64,000 nt of DNA from Christiangramia sabulilitoris (GTDB lineage Bacteria > Bacteroidota > Bacteroidia > Flavobacteriales > Flavobacteriaceae). The notes below the pieces were generated by a model, which made no database searches, was not told the DNA's origin, and saw only the letters and a list, made by a program, of their open reading frames with translations. How positions within the stretch are numbered: position 1 is the stretch's first letter; each line of letters begins with the position of its first letter. The position numbers were made by a program, and so were the translations under genes. This document shows positions 17,911 through 26,486 of this stretch, piece after piece. The stretch covers positions 620,001 through 684,000 of the forward strand of contig NZ_VHSF01000001.1 of assembly GCF_007050985.1 (NCBI RefSeq), given 5' to 3'.

Positions 17911-18990
17911 ATGCATTTAAAAAATCTTAGCCTGCTTAATTACAAGAATCTTAAGACGGCTGAATTTGATTTCGATGAAAAGATCAACTGCCTGGTTGGA
18001 AATAACGGGGTAGGTAAAACTAATGTCCTGGATAGTATATATCATCTCTCCTTCGGAAAAAGTTATTTTAACCCTATTACTTCTCAGAATATAAATCACG
18101 ATTCAGATTTTTTTGTCATTGAAGGTGAATTTGAGAAAAATGAAAAATCTGAAAGGATCCTGGCCAGCGCCAAGAAGGGACAAAAGAAGATCATTAAGAG
18201 AAATAACAAGGCTTATGAAAAATTAAGTGAGCATATAGGCTTTATCCCTACGGTAATTATTTCTCCGGCAGACCGAGACCTTATTATCGAAGGTTCAGAA
18301 ACCAGGAGGAAATTCCTGGATGGGGTCATTTCCCAGAGTGACCAGGTATACCTTAACCAGTTGTTGCAATACACCAAATTGGTTTCCCAGCGTAACTCCC
18401 TTTTAAAATATTTTGGCGCAAACAATACTTTTGAAAGAGACACTCTGGAAGTATACAATCTTCAGCTAAGCAGCCTGGGACAGGAACTGTTTGAAAAAAG
18501 AAAGAAATTCCTGAAAGAATTTATCCCGATCTTCAACAAACGATATTCAGATATCACGAATAATAAGGAGGAAGTGCATATTAATTATAAGAGCCAGCTA
18601 TTTGACAATTCACTTTCCAACCTTTTGGAAGAGCAACTGCAAAAAGATATGGCTTTGCAGTACACTTCTGCAGGAACACATAAGGACGACCTCAGTTTCG
18701 AGATAGCGGGTCATCCTATTAAAAAGTTTGGTTCCCAGGGTCAGCAAAAATCTTTCCTGATCGCACTAAAACTTGCGCAATTTGATTTTATCAAACAAAT
18801 AAGCAAGGTAAACCCAATCCTCTTACTGGATGATATTTTTGATAAACTTGACGAAAACCGGGTAGCACATATTGTAGCTTTGGTAGCGACCAATGAACTG
18901 GGACAAATTTTCCTGAGTGACACCCACGCAGACCGAACAGAGAAAGTGGTGAAAAGCAGCAATCAATCCTATAAAATTTTTAAGCTTTGA
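17911..18990 (+). CDS. recF: DNA replication and repair protein RecF
   Basis: SMC-like ATPase that helps load RecA at gapped DNA. I place the start at the ATG at 17911, giving 359 residues that begin [13 protein letters not shown], as in flavobacterial RecF. The frame is open a further 87 bases upstream, but that extension looks like leader sequence. Walker A is GNNGVGKTN (near residue 30), the ABC-signature region is [10 protein letters not shown] (near residue 271), and Walker B is [13 protein letters not shown] (near residue 300). The gene is divergent from the TPR gene. Its stop overlaps the TTG start of the following lipoprotein. Confidence 0.94.
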   Translation: MHLKNLSLLNYKNLKTAEFDFDEKINCLVGNNGVGKTNVLDSIYHLSFGKSYFNPITSQNINHDSDFFVIEGEFEKNEKSERILASAKKGQKKIIKRNNKAYEKLSEHIGFIPTVIISPADRDLIIEGSETRRKFLDGVISQSDQVYLNQLLQYTKLVSQRNSLLKYFGANNTFERDTLEVYNLQLSSLGQELFEKRKKFLKEFIPIFNKRYSDITNNKEEVHINYKSQLFDNSLSNLLEEQLQKDMALQYTSAGTHKDDLSFEIAGHPIKKFGSQGQQKSFLIALKLAQFDFIKQISKVNPILLLDDIFDKLDENRVAHIVALVATNELGQIFLSDTHADRTEKVVKSSNQSYKIFKL

Positions 18991-19427
18991 AAAGACTTGC
19001 TATAATTCTAACAATTCTGATTCTTTTTGCCTGTTCCCGGAATGATCCAAAAGAACAATTAAAAAACCTGAACGGTTACTGGCAGATCGAAAAAGTGCAA
19101 ATGGAAAACGATTCTGTAGTGGAATATAGGTTAAGTCAATTAATCGATTATATTGAAATAACAGATTCAACCGGTTTCAGAAGGAAACTAAAGCCTAAAA
19201 TTGATGGTGGTTTTATCAAGAATTCCAATGATTTAGAAAAGATAACTGCAAAGATCGAAGACAATAGTCTTATTCTCTACTATTCGACGCCATTTGACAC
19301 ATGGCAGGAAGAAGTTCTTGAGGCAACCAGCGAGAATCTGGTCATTTTAAATCGGGACAATAAAACCTATTATTACCAACGCTATAAACCTTTACTAAGT
19401 AAGAATGAAGAAAAGACGGAAGAATGA
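18987..19427 (+). CDS. lipoprotein of unknown function (lipocalin-like size)
   Basis: A 146-residue protein with an uncleaved-to-lipobox N-terminus, hydrophobic residues 4-15 ending in LFAC, so Cys16 would be lipidated. The rest is beta-rich, with the [12 protein letters not shown] segment resembling small lipocalin-like DUF families, but I cannot assign one. The start is TTG at 18987, overlapping the recF TGA (TTGA). It is also overlapped at its 3' end by the DUF721 gene. This tight packing with recF and a DUF721 protein is its best context clue. Confidence 0.78.
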   Translation: MKRLAIILTILILFACSRNDPKEQLKNLNGYWQIEKVQMENDSVVEYRLSQLIDYIEITDSTGFRRKLKPKIDGGFIKNSNDLEKITAKIEDNSLILYYSTPFDTWQEEVLEATSENLVILNRDNKTYYYQRYKPLLSKNEEKTEE

Positions 19428-19704
19428 AGAAATGAAACTGGGCGATCTGCTTAAGAGTTTCGTAGATGAAAACAAACTGGATAAAGGGCTTAACCAGGTT
19501 AAGATCAGGGATGTCTGGAATAGCCAGATGGGCCCGGCAATTGAAAAATATACTACCAATCTATTATTAAAAAAAGATACTCTTTATGTACAGCTAAGTT
19601 CTTCGGTTCTAAGAGAGGAATTGAGCTACGGGAAAGAAAAGATAATCAGGAACCTCAACGAGGAAATGGGCAAAGAACTTATTTCAAAACTGGTTTTGAG
19701 ATAA
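19405..19704 (+). CDS. DUF721 (DciA-like) protein
   Basis: A 99-residue protein of the DUF721 family, which includes DciA, the helicase operator found in bacteria lacking DnaC/DnaI. Typical features are the helical start (MKLGDLLKSFV), the central VWNSQMGPAIEKYT segment, and the VQLSSSVLREELSYGKEKIIRNLNE motif near residue 70. Two starts are possible: 19405, overlapping the lipoprotein gene by 23 bases, or 19432, which gives 90 residues beginning directly with the conserved part. The position downstream of recF fits a replication role. Whether it loads the helicase here is inferred. Confidence 0.85.
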   Translation: MKKRRKNEEMKLGDLLKSFVDENKLDKGLNQVKIRDVWNSQMGPAIEKYTTNLLLKKDTLYVQLSSSVLREELSYGKEKIIRNLNEEMGKELISKLVLR

Positions 19705-19721
19705 AATAAATAACGGTCGAA

Positions 19722-19946
19722 ATGAAACATAATATAAAAGTATTCCTGATCTATTTTATTTCTTTTATCACCATATTTTCAATATTCAGGTACCTCATCA
19801 GCTATATTTTTCCCGAATTGCGCCATCTCTATATGATGATCTCCGCTGCTGTAATTACCCTGGTTCTTTCACCCAGACTGGACAAAGATCAGAATGGCAG
19901 ATATATTTTGAGATCTCTTTTCCTTAAGAAACCACTTATAAAATAA
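19722..19946 (+). CDS. small two-helix membrane protein, unknown
   Basis: A 74-residue protein with two hydrophobic segments (about residues 6-28 and 34-51) and a basic C-terminal tail. It follows the DUF721 gene by 17 bases on the same strand, so it is probably the last gene of the recF unit. I recognise no family. The clean membrane topology and spacing support a real gene. Confidence 0.62.
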   Translation: MKHNIKVFLIYFISFITIFSIFRYLISYIFPELRHLYMMISAAVITLVLSPRLDKDQNGRYILRSLFLKKPLIK

Positions 19947-19962
19947 AGGAATTCATTAAAGC

Positions 19963-20122
19963 CCTGGAACTAGCTCAGGCTGACGACCAAAAGGTAATCC
20001 GTCATGCTGTCCCGAAGCATCGGGAGTTTCAGCATCTCAGGTTTCAATACCTAAAAACAAACCCTGAACCTCCCGAATTCTCGGGACAGGGTGACGATAA
20101 CCATGGAATTTCGTCATGCTGA
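19963..20122 (+). repeat. dispersed palindromic repeat, copy 1
   Basis: This 160-bp segment is repeated at 20223-20382 with about 14 differences (about 91 percent identity). Its core at 20000-20096 is bounded by imperfect 16-bp inverted ends, CGTCATGCTGTCCCGA at the left and TCGGGACAGGGTGACG at the right. Inside, CGGGAG pairs with CTCCCG and TTTCAG with CTGAA, so the 97-bp core can fold into a long imperfect hairpin. Confidence 0.85.
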
Positions 20123-20222
20123 ATTTATTTCAGCATCTACATTCTAAAAGTTACAATTCTACAATCCATAAGTTGTCAAACCAACCGCGCTAAATTTGAT
20201 GAATTTTACTGCAAATTGAGAA

Positions 20223-20382
20223 CCTGGAACTGGTTCAAGATGACGACCAGAAGATAATACGTCATGCTGCACCGAAGCATCGGGAGTTTCAGCATCTCAG
20301 GTTTCAATACCTAAAAACAGACCCTGAACCTCCCGAATTCTCGGGACAGGGTGACGATAATCAAGGGATTTCGTTATGCTAT
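20223..20382 (+). repeat. dispersed palindromic repeat, copy 2
   Basis: Second copy at a constant offset of 260 bp from copy 1, with no insertions or deletions between them. The 97-bp hairpin core is 20260-20356. A partial third motif (CCGAAGTTTCGGGAGTTTCAG) follows at about 20383-20404, as if the array continued. Confidence 0.85.
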
Positions 20383-20432
20383 TCCGAAGTTTCGGGAGTT
20401 TCAGCATCTCAAATTCATCAAAATACAGACAT

Positions 20433-20464
20433 AAAAAAACCGGACTTTTTGAGTCCGGTTTTTT
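20433..20464 (-). terminator. Rho-independent terminator for ndk (symmetrical)
   Basis: The stem ACCGGACT/AGTCCGGT (20439-20446 with 20452-20459) is flanked by A on one side and T on the other, so it can stop transcription from both strands. It ends 20 bases beyond the ndk stop. Confidence 0.88.
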
Positions 20465-20484
20465 AATTTATTGAAATTGTTCTC

Positions 20485-20904
20485 TTAGAACATCTCTCTT
20501 CCTGCAAAATGGAAAGCACCTTCGATCTGTGCATTCTCATCGCTATCACTTCCGTGAACCGCATTTTCTCCAATGCTGGTCGCATATTTTTTTCTGATAG
20601 TTCCTTCAGCAGCCTCTTCTGGGTTTGTAGCTCCAATCAAAGTTCTGAAATCTTCAACAGCATTATCTTTTTCAAGAATAGCTGCAACGATAGGACCACG
20701 AGTCATAAACTCAACTAATTCCCCGAAGAATGGACGCTCTTTATGCACCGCATAAAAAGTTTCAGCATCTCTCTGAGTCATTTGAGTAAGCTTCATCGCT
20801 ACGATTCTAAATCCTGAAGCTGTGATCTGGTCTAATATTCCACCAATATGCCCGTTCTCTACTGCATCTGGCTTAATCATGGTGAATGTTCTATTATCTG
20901 CCAT
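20485..20904 (-). CDS. ndk: nucleoside diphosphate kinase
   Basis: Transfers the gamma phosphate between nucleoside triphosphates and diphosphates through a phosphohistidine intermediate, cytosolic. At 139 residues it has the normal length. The N-terminal [11 protein letters not shown], the [18 protein letters not shown] active-site loop with catalytic H117, and the ATNPEEA stretch are all present. It has its own promoter and terminator, so it is monocistronic. Confidence 0.97.
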   Translation of the reverse strand: MADNRTFTMIKPDAVENGHIGGILDQITASGFRIVAMKLTQMTQRDAETFYAVHKERPFFGELVEFMTRGPIVAAILEKDNAVEDFRTLIGATNPEEAAEGTIRKKYATSIGENAVHGSDSDENAQIEGAFHFAGREMF

Positions 20905-20926
20905 TGTATGGTTTTTAAATTCCGTG

Positions 20927-20956
20927 CAAAAATAAATAATTCCTTTCCATAAACAA
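20927..20956 (-). promoter_or_regulatory. ndk promoter (-33 TTG, 19 bp, -7 TATTTTTG)
   Basis: On the minus strand TTG (20954-20956) is followed after 19 bases by TATTTTTG (20927-20934). This is a full match to the Bacteroidota TTG/TAnnTTTG promoter form. The ndk ATG lies about 23 bases beyond the -7 box. Confidence 0.7.
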
Positions 20957-20979
20957 GCCCTTTAAGCTTTTATGTTCAC

Positions 20980-21996
20980 CTACTGAAATTCAACCAGATA
21001 ATCCTGCTGCAGTTTATTGTTTTCACCCCGCATTTCCATGAGCACTTTCTTTTTACTTAAATCGAATTTCAACAACCCAAAACTTTTGTACTTCACTACC
21101 TCTCCTACCCTGTACCTGTTAGGCTCACCGTCAAAATCTACATAGGTATGGGTAAGTCCGCTAGAGGTGAAATCCACCAGGGGATAATCCAGACCTTCTA
21201 CTCTGGTTTTTGAAAATTCTGAAATATGGCGATCTCCGCTTAGTAGGATGACATTTCTGGCTTTGGAAGAGATCAGTAATTCTTTAAGTTTCTCAACTTC
21301 AGAAGGGAAATTAGCCCATTTTTCAAACCCGTGTTCTGCTGAAAGGATCTGTATACTTGACAGAATAACATTGAAATCGGCTTCGCTATTATTCAGCTCC
21401 TCTTCCAGCCATGCCCATTGCTGCTCCCCAAGAATGGTCCCTTCAGAAGGCGCATATCTTTTTTCTGGATCTAAATTCTCTTTTAATTCATCTCTAAAAT
21501 ACCGGGTATCCAGAAGGATCACTTTTATGCTTCCCTTTGGTGTTTCAAATTCTTCAGCGTAATAAACTCCTACCCTGCTCCTTCTTGTACTGTTGGCCGG
21601 GACATCCATAAAATCCAGAAACAACTGCTGACTTGCCTCTTTTAAATGCCACTGCTTTCCGCCGTCATTCAGTCCATAATCGTGATCATCCCAGGTTGCC
21701 AGAACGGTCGTTTGATTCAGCACTTTTTGATAACCCTTATTTTGCTTTTGCACCAGATAATCTGCTTTCATTTTTTTGGCATTATCGGTATCACTGTATA
21801 TGTTATCGCCTCCCCATAAAAATACATCGGGGTTGTTCTTGAGAATAGCACTCCATAATGGTTGCGGCGCATCTTCGCGATTACAGCTACCAAAAGCGAT
21901 CACAAAATCGGCTTCATTTTCAGGATTGATCCTGGAAGAGCTTCCGCAGGAAAGTAAAAAAAGGAATAGTGGAAAAAGCTTAAATACTATCTTCAT
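20980..21996 (-). CDS. PhoD-like alkaline phosphatase/phosphodiesterase lipoprotein
   Basis: Predicted exported metallophosphoesterase of the alkaline phosphatase D type, 338 residues. I start it at the ATG at 21996, where a lipoprotein signal begins (hydrophobic core then LLSCGSS). An upstream ATG at 22032 in the same frame would place 12 polar residues before the signal. Metal-site motifs are AFGSCNRED (near residue 35), WGGDNIYSD (near residue 63), ATWDDHDYG (near residue 100) and LLSGDRHISEF (near residue 250). The substrate is unknown; family members hydrolyse phosphodiesters or phosphomonoesters. Confidence 0.9.
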   Translation of the reverse strand: MKIVFKLFPLFLFLLSCGSSSRINPENEADFVIAFGSCNREDAPQPLWSAILKNNPDVFLWGGDNIYSDTDNAKKMKADYLVQKQNKGYQKVLNQTTVLATWDDHDYGLNDGGKQWHLKEASQQLFLDFMDVPANSTRRSRVGVYYAEEFETPKGSIKVILLDTRYFRDELKENLDPEKRYAPSEGTILGEQQWAWLEEELNNSEADFNVILSSIQILSAEHGFEKWANFPSEVEKLKELLISSKARNVILLSGDRHISEFSKTRVEGLDYPLVDFTSSGLTHTYVDFDGEPNRYRVGEVVKYKSFGLLKFDLSKKKVLMEMRGENNKLQQDYLVEFQ

Positions 21997-22014
21997 GAGT
22001 TCATTTTTGTATTG

Positions 22015-22042
22015 CAAATTTAAAGGAAGCATTATTTCTGAA
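22015..22042 (-). promoter_or_regulatory. possible promoter for the PhoD-like gene
   Basis: On the minus strand TAAATTTG (22015-22022) fits the -7 consensus. TTC instead of TTG stands 17 bases upstream (22040-22042). The start codon is 18 bases beyond the -7 box. Confidence 0.45.
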
Positions 22043-22073
22043 GTATTATTAAATTGTATATTTAGCCCCGATT

Positions 22074-23090
22074 ATGATAGACACAAGAATACTGGAGATC
22101 ACGGCCGAACTGGCCCGAGCAAAGAATATAGTTATAGTGCCCCATAAAGGACCAGATGGCGATGCCATGGGTTCTACACTTGGATTAATGCATTTTTTAA
22201 GAAATAAGGGACATGAGGCAACCGTTATCGCGCCTAATGATTATCCACATTTTTTAAAATGGCTACCTGGCAATGACGAGGTAATCATTTATGAGAATGA
22301 TAAGGAAAGATCAGATGAACTTATCTCTAATGCTGAGATCGTCTTTACCCTGGATTTTAATGACCTGAACAGGTGTGGCAGCATGCAGGATGCTCTGCTT
22401 GAGTCTGATGCAGTGTTTGTAATGATAGATCATCACCAGGAACCTTCAGATTATGCGCATTATACCTATAGTGATTCCAAAATGAGTTCAACCTGCGAGA
22501 TGGTCTATAAATTTATAGACAAACTGCGCGCGGCTAAAATGATCACACCAGAAATTGCCACCTGCTTATATACAGGAATTATGACCGATACCGGGTCCTT
22601 CCGCTTCAGCTCTACTTCCAGCCATACACACAGGGTTATTGCAGACCTTATAGATAAGGGTGCACAGAATGATAAAATTCATAACAATATCTACGATACC
22701 AATTCTGAAAATAAATTTCAATTACTGGGTACTGCCTTGCAAAACCTTAAGGTGAATAAAGACCTGAGAACAGCCTATATTAGTCTTTCGCAGGAAGAAC
22801 TGGACCGGCATAATTTCCAGAAGGGGGATACCGAAGGTTTTGTAAATTATGGCCTAGCCCTGGATGGAATAATTTTCGCGGTAATTTTTATCGAGAAAGA
22901 GAATGAGAACATTATCAAAATGTCCTTCAGGTCTAAAGGAGATTTTGATGTAAACAAATTTGCCAGGGCACATTTTGAAGGTGGAGGCCACATCAATGCA
23001 GCCGGTGGTAAAAGTAATTTATCCTTGAATGATACTATCGTGAAATTCAATGAGATCTTACCACAATATTCTGAACAGCTTAAAAAATGA
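22074..23090 (+). CDS. DHH family phosphoesterase (NrnA-like oligoribonuclease/pAp phosphatase)
   Basis: Probable cytosolic nano-RNase or 3'-phosphoadenosine phosphatase, 338 residues, the usual length for NrnA. Metal-binding motifs are KGPDGDAMGS (near residue 24), TLDFND (near residue 94) and the DHH signature in MIDHHQEP (near residue 121). The C-terminal DHHA1 domain ends with the GGGHINAAGG substrate motif near residue 302. gldI overlaps its end by four bases, so the two genes share a transcript. A c-di-AMP or pAp substrate is also possible. Confidence 0.92.
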   Translation: MIDTRILEITAELARAKNIVIVPHKGPDGDAMGSTLGLMHFLRNKGHEATVIAPNDYPHFLKWLPGNDEVIIYENDKERSDELISNAEIVFTLDFNDLNRCGSMQDALLESDAVFVMIDHHQEPSDYAHYTYSDSKMSSTCEMVYKFIDKLRAAKMITPEIATCLYTGIMTDTGSFRFSSTSSHTHRVIADLIDKGAQNDKIHNNIYDTNSENKFQLLGTALQNLKVNKDLRTAYISLSQEELDRHNFQKGDTEGFVNYGLALDGIIFAVIFIEKENENIIKMSFRSKGDFDVNKFARAHFEGGGHINAAGGKSNLSLNDTIVKFNEILPQYSEQLKK

Positions 23091-23647
23091 GAATTTTCAT
23101 CATAGTAATAATATTCCTTTCTGTAGCCGGATGTAAATCGCCGGAAGCCAGATATCCGGTTACCCAGAATTCGGGATCCTATATAGATGAGTCTGTAGAA
23201 AGAAATAAGGAAATGATCGCTGAGGAAGAAGATTATATCAAACAGGTAATGGGAGAAAACAGCAGTACCGAATACCTGGATTCTGCGGAAGGCTTCTGGT
23301 ATTACTATAATCAAAAATCTACAGACAGTACTAATACCAGAACTCCCCAATTTGGAGACGTGGTGGTATTTGACTATACTATTTCTACTATTGAAGGTGA
23401 GCCTATTTATGCTGAAGGGGAAAAACCAACCCGCGAATACGCGATGGATAAGGAGAAATTATTTACAGGTTTAAGACAGGGTCTTAAGATCATGAAAGAA
23501 GGAGAAACTGTAACCTTTCTTTTCCCTTCTCATAAAGCCTTTGGCTATTATGGGGATAGAGACAGGATTGGAAGTAATAAACCTATTACTGCAAGGGTGA
23601 CTTTGCACGAGATCAAAGATGAAATAAAACAGGAAAACAATAATTAA
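23087..23647 (+). CDS. gldI: gliding-motility-associated FKBP-type peptidyl-prolyl isomerase lipoprotein
   Basis: A 186-residue lipoprotein; the signal ends in SVAGC, so Cys16 is the lipidation site. A charged linker is followed by an FKBP-type domain (about residues 90-175), visible as GDVVVFDYTIST, LRQGLKIMKEGETVTFLFPS and the final ITARVTLHEIK. GldI is needed for gliding motility in Flavobacterium johnsoniae and is a marker of the phylum, though it also occurs in non-gliding species. It overlaps the DHH gene and is followed by a second isomerase gene. Confidence 0.92.
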   Translation: MRIFIIVIIFLSVAGCKSPEARYPVTQNSGSYIDESVERNKEMIAEEEDYIKQVMGENSSTEYLDSAEGFWYYYNQKSTDSTNTRTPQFGDVVVFDYTISTIEGEPIYAEGEKPTREYAMDKEKLFTGLRQGLKIMKEGETVTFLFPSHKAFGYYGDRDRIGSNKPITARVTLHEIKDEIKQENNN

Positions 23648-23726
23648 AAAACAAATGAACCTCTTCGGTGTAACGAAAAGAACCGGTGGGGTACATTTTA
23701 TTGAACCAGAAAACAATTATTTACAT

Positions 23727-24860
23727 ATGAAAACAAAGAGCATTTTTTTACTATTAACACTAGCATTCTCCTTATTCGCCTGCAATGAGGAATACCCGGA
23801 ATTAGAAGATGGAATGTATGCCGAATTCAATACTTCCCTGGGACCTATAGTTGCTGAACTTTACTTTGAGGAAACACCAATGACCGTAGCGAGTTTTGTT
23901 TCCCTTGCGGAAGGTACAAGCACTATGGTAGACAGCACATATAAGGACAAGAAATATTATGACGGTCTTATTTTTCACCGTGTTATCGATGGCTTTATGA
24001 TCCAGGGTGGTGACCCTACAGGTACAGGTAGCGGTGGACCGGGTTATAAATATCCAGATGAGTTCGTTGATTCCTTAAGCCATGATGCTAAAGGAGTCCT
24101 TTCTATGGCTAATGCCGGTCCGGGAACCAACGGAAGCCAGTTCTTTATCACTCTTGCTCCCGTGCAGCAACTTGATGGAAGACATACCGTTTTTGGTAAG
24201 ATCGTAAAAGGCCAGGATGTTGTGGATTCTATCGGGAAAGTAGAAACAGGACCACGTGACCGTCCCGTAACCGATGTGGTAATGAAAGAAGTGAACATCA
24301 TTCGCAAAGGGAAAGCAGCTAAGAATTTTGATGCTTCAAAAAGTTTTGAAGGCCAGTTGGCTGAAATAGAAGCAAAAAAAGAAGCTGAATCTAAAAAGAT
24401 GCAGGAGATAGCTGATGAAAAAGTAAAAGAATTTCAAAAATTTGAAAGCGAGGCAGACTCTTTAGATAGCGGTCTGAAAATTTACTTTCTAAATAAAGGT
24501 GATGGAGAAAAGCCTAAGAATGGTCAAACCGTAAATGTTAATTACGAAGGCTATTTCGCTAATGGTACTATTTTCGACACTAACAAAATGGAACTTGCTA
24601 AAGAGCTAGGTATTTATGACCACCGTCGTGAATCTAGTGGCGGATACAATCCTATGCCTACCGTTTATGGACCAGACGCTCCTATGATTCCAGGTTTTAA
24701 GGAAGGAATTCAGCAAATGAGCATTGGTGACGAGGCTTTAGTATGGGTTCCAAGCCATCTTGGTTATGGGGAAAGAGGTGCCGGCGGTGTAATTCCTCCA
24801 AATACAGACCTGATCTTCAAAATAGAACTTGTAAAAATGGACGAGGAGGCTTCAAAATAG
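23727..24860 (+). CDS. cyclophilin-FKBP fusion peptidyl-prolyl isomerase lipoprotein
   Basis: A 377-residue lipoprotein with two different proline-isomerase folds. I start it at 23727, where a lipoprotein signal begins (SLFAC). An in-frame ATG at 23655 lies only 8 bases after the gldI stop but gives no sensible leader. The cyclophilin domain covers about residues 30-190 (FHRVIDGFMIQGGD, GTNGSQFFIT). A Lys/Glu-rich coiled stretch spans about residues 205-245. The FKBP domain covers about residues 260-373 (GQTVNVNYEGYF, IPGFKEGIQQMSIGDEALVWVPS). It probably folds periplasmic or outer-membrane proteins together with GldI. Confidence 0.92.
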   Translation: MKTKSIFLLLTLAFSLFACNEEYPELEDGMYAEFNTSLGPIVAELYFEETPMTVASFVSLAEGTSTMVDSTYKDKKYYDGLIFHRVIDGFMIQGGDPTGTGSGGPGYKYPDEFVDSLSHDAKGVLSMANAGPGTNGSQFFITLAPVQQLDGRHTVFGKIVKGQDVVDSIGKVETGPRDRPVTDVVMKEVNIIRKGKAAKNFDASKSFEGQLAEIEAKKEAESKKMQEIADEKVKEFQKFESEADSLDSGLKIYFLNKGDGEKPKNGQTVNVNYEGYFANGTIFDTNKMELAKELGIYDHRRESSGGYNPMPTVYGPDAPMIPGFKEGIQQMSIGDEALVWVPSHLGYGERGAGGVIPPNTDLIFKIELVKMDEEASK

Positions 24861-24882
24861 CCGAAAAGAAATTTTCATAACT

Positions 24883-24918
24883 AAAAAAGCCCTCAGCAAT
24901 TAAGCTGAGGGCTTTTTT
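24883..24918 (+). terminator. bidirectional terminator between the PPIase and pepD
   Basis: A 15-bp perfect stem (24883-24897 with 24904-24918) has A runs on the left and T runs on the right. It serves the plus-strand isomerase unit and the convergent pepD. Confidence 0.92.
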
Positions 24919-24937
24919 GTTACACCTATTCCTGATT

Positions 24938-26398
24938 CTAGTTTTCAGGAATATTCTTTAAAACTTCCAGAAGGAACTTCCAGTATTTCTGTGCTGAACT
25001 AATACTCGCTCTTTCATCTGGAGAATGCGCTCCCCTGATGGTTGGCCCGAAGGAGATCATATCCATTTCAGGATAATGACTACCTATGATCCCGCATTCC
25101 AGGCCTGCGTGACAGGCTGCAACGTCTGCCTTTTCTCCATTTAATTTCTCATAGATCTCATCCAGGGTTTTAAGAATGGCTGAATCACTATTTGGTGCCC
25201 AGCCCGGATATTCACCAGAAAGCTTCACCTCGAATCCTGCAAGTTCAAAAACAGACTTCAGCGAACTGGCAAGATCATCCTTCGATGATTCCACAGAGCT
25301 CCTGGTAAGACATTTAATTCTTACCTCCCCATCTTTTACAGTAACATTCGCCACATTATTGGATGTTTCCACGAGGCCTTCAATTTCAGGACTCATTCTG
25401 TACACTCCATTATGAGCTCCGGCGAGCGCTAAAAGAACATCGCGCTGAGACTTTAGATCCATAATAGAATTCCGGGTGGTTATTTTCTGAATGTCGATCT
25501 TTAAATTAGGCTCTAAAGAAGCATATTCAGTTTTTATATCTGCAGCCCTGGATTCAAGAGCTTTTTTAAAACTTTCCTCTTCGGTATCGGGCACGGCTAC
25601 AATAGCTTCACTTTCACGTGGAATTGCATTTCTAAGCCCTCCCCCATTGATCTCAGAAACTCGAAGTTTTAAATCTTCCGAAGTATTCAACAACAGGCGG
25701 TTCATCATTTTATTAGCATTACCAAGCCCTTTGATGATATCCATTCCCGAATGTCCTCCCATGAGTCCTCTTACCTTTACGGAATAAGAACGATAGGTAT
25801 CCGGTAATTTTTCCTCGTCATATTTCCTGGTTGCGGTAATATCAACGCCTCCAGCACATCCTATTCCAATTTCATCATCTTCTTCAGTATCCAGATTCAA
25901 GAGGATGTCCCCCTCAAGCAGGTCCGGGCTTAAACCTTTAGCGCCCGTCATCCCGGTTTCCTCATCTATTGTAAAAAGCGCTTCGATCGCAGGATGCTCT
26001 ATGGTATTACTTTCCAGGATCGCCATCATAGTGGCAACGCCAAGGCCGTTATCGGCTCCCAGAGTAGTGCCTTTCGCACGAACCCAGTCACCATCCACAT
26101 ACATATCTATGCCCTGGGTGTCAAAATCGAAATCTGTGTCGTTATTTTTTTGGTGCACCATATCCAGGTGCGCCTGTAGTACGATCTTCTTGCGGCTATC
26201 CATGCCCTTTGTAGCAGGTTTGTAGATAACTACATTACCCACGCTATCTACCACAGTCTTGAGATTTAAATTATTTCCGAAATTTTTTATGAATTCTATA
26301 ACCCTCTCTTCTTTTTTTGAAGGCCTGGGAACCGCGTTGAGATCGGCAAATTTATTCCATAGAACCCTGGGCTCCAGCCCTCTTATTTCTTCATTCAT
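24938..26398 (-). CDS. pepD: aminoacyl-histidine dipeptidase (cytosol nonspecific dipeptidase)
   Basis: Zinc aminopeptidase-type dipeptidase of family M20C, 486 residues from the ATG at 26398. An upstream ATG at 26422 adds eight residues unlike the family. Metal-site motifs are LQAHLDMVHQK (near residue 72), GADNGLGVA (near residue 112), TIDEETGMTGAKGL (near residue 138) and the final CHAGLECG and GPTIRGAHSPDER. It releases amino acids from peptides in the cytosol. Confidence 0.94.
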   Translation of the reverse strand: MNEEIRGLEPRVLWNKFADLNAVPRPSKKEERVIEFIKNFGNNLNLKTVVDSVGNVVIYKPATKGMDSRKKIVLQAHLDMVHQKNNDTDFDFDTQGIDMYVDGDWVRAKGTTLGADNGLGVATMMAILESNTIEHPAIEALFTIDEETGMTGAKGLSPDLLEGDILLNLDTEEDDEIGIGCAGGVDITATRKYDEEKLPDTYRSYSVKVRGLMGGHSGMDIIKGLGNANKMMNRLLLNTSEDLKLRVSEINGGGLRNAIPRESEAIVAVPDTEEESFKKALESRAADIKTEYASLEPNLKIDIQKITTRNSIMDLKSQRDVLLALAGAHNGVYRMSPEIEGLVETSNNVANVTVKDGEVRIKCLTRSSVESSKDDLASSLKSVFELAGFEVKLSGEYPGWAPNSDSAILKTLDEIYEKLNGEKADVAACHAGLECGIIGSHYPEMDMISFGPTIRGAHSPDERASISSAQKYWKFLLEVLKNIPEN

Positions 26399-26486
26399 TG
26401 ATCTAATTTTTGGTATCTTCACAAAGGTATTCGAATTTACCGATTTCGAAAATTTGATCCCTCACTAATATTTGTATTTTTAAATC

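Larger units (their letters stand above)
19947..20484. other. gene-free region holding two palindromic repeat copies
   Basis: No coding sequence is seen in this 538-bp stretch between the convergent recF unit and ndk. It contains a 160-bp duplication (19963-20122 and 20223-20382), a small extra hairpin (20118-20134), and the ndk terminator at its right edge. The base composition is more GC-rich within the repeats than around them. Confidence 0.8.

Noticed and set aside
20000-20404. CRISPR array
   Set aside because: There are only two long copies (160 bp) with no short regular spacers and no cas genes, so it is not CRISPR.
25610-25625. parS-like site centred on CACGTG
   Set aside because: Eleven or twelve of 16 positions match the parS consensus, but it lies inside pepD, 18 kb from parAB, and its flanks are imperfect. 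One such match is expected by chance.
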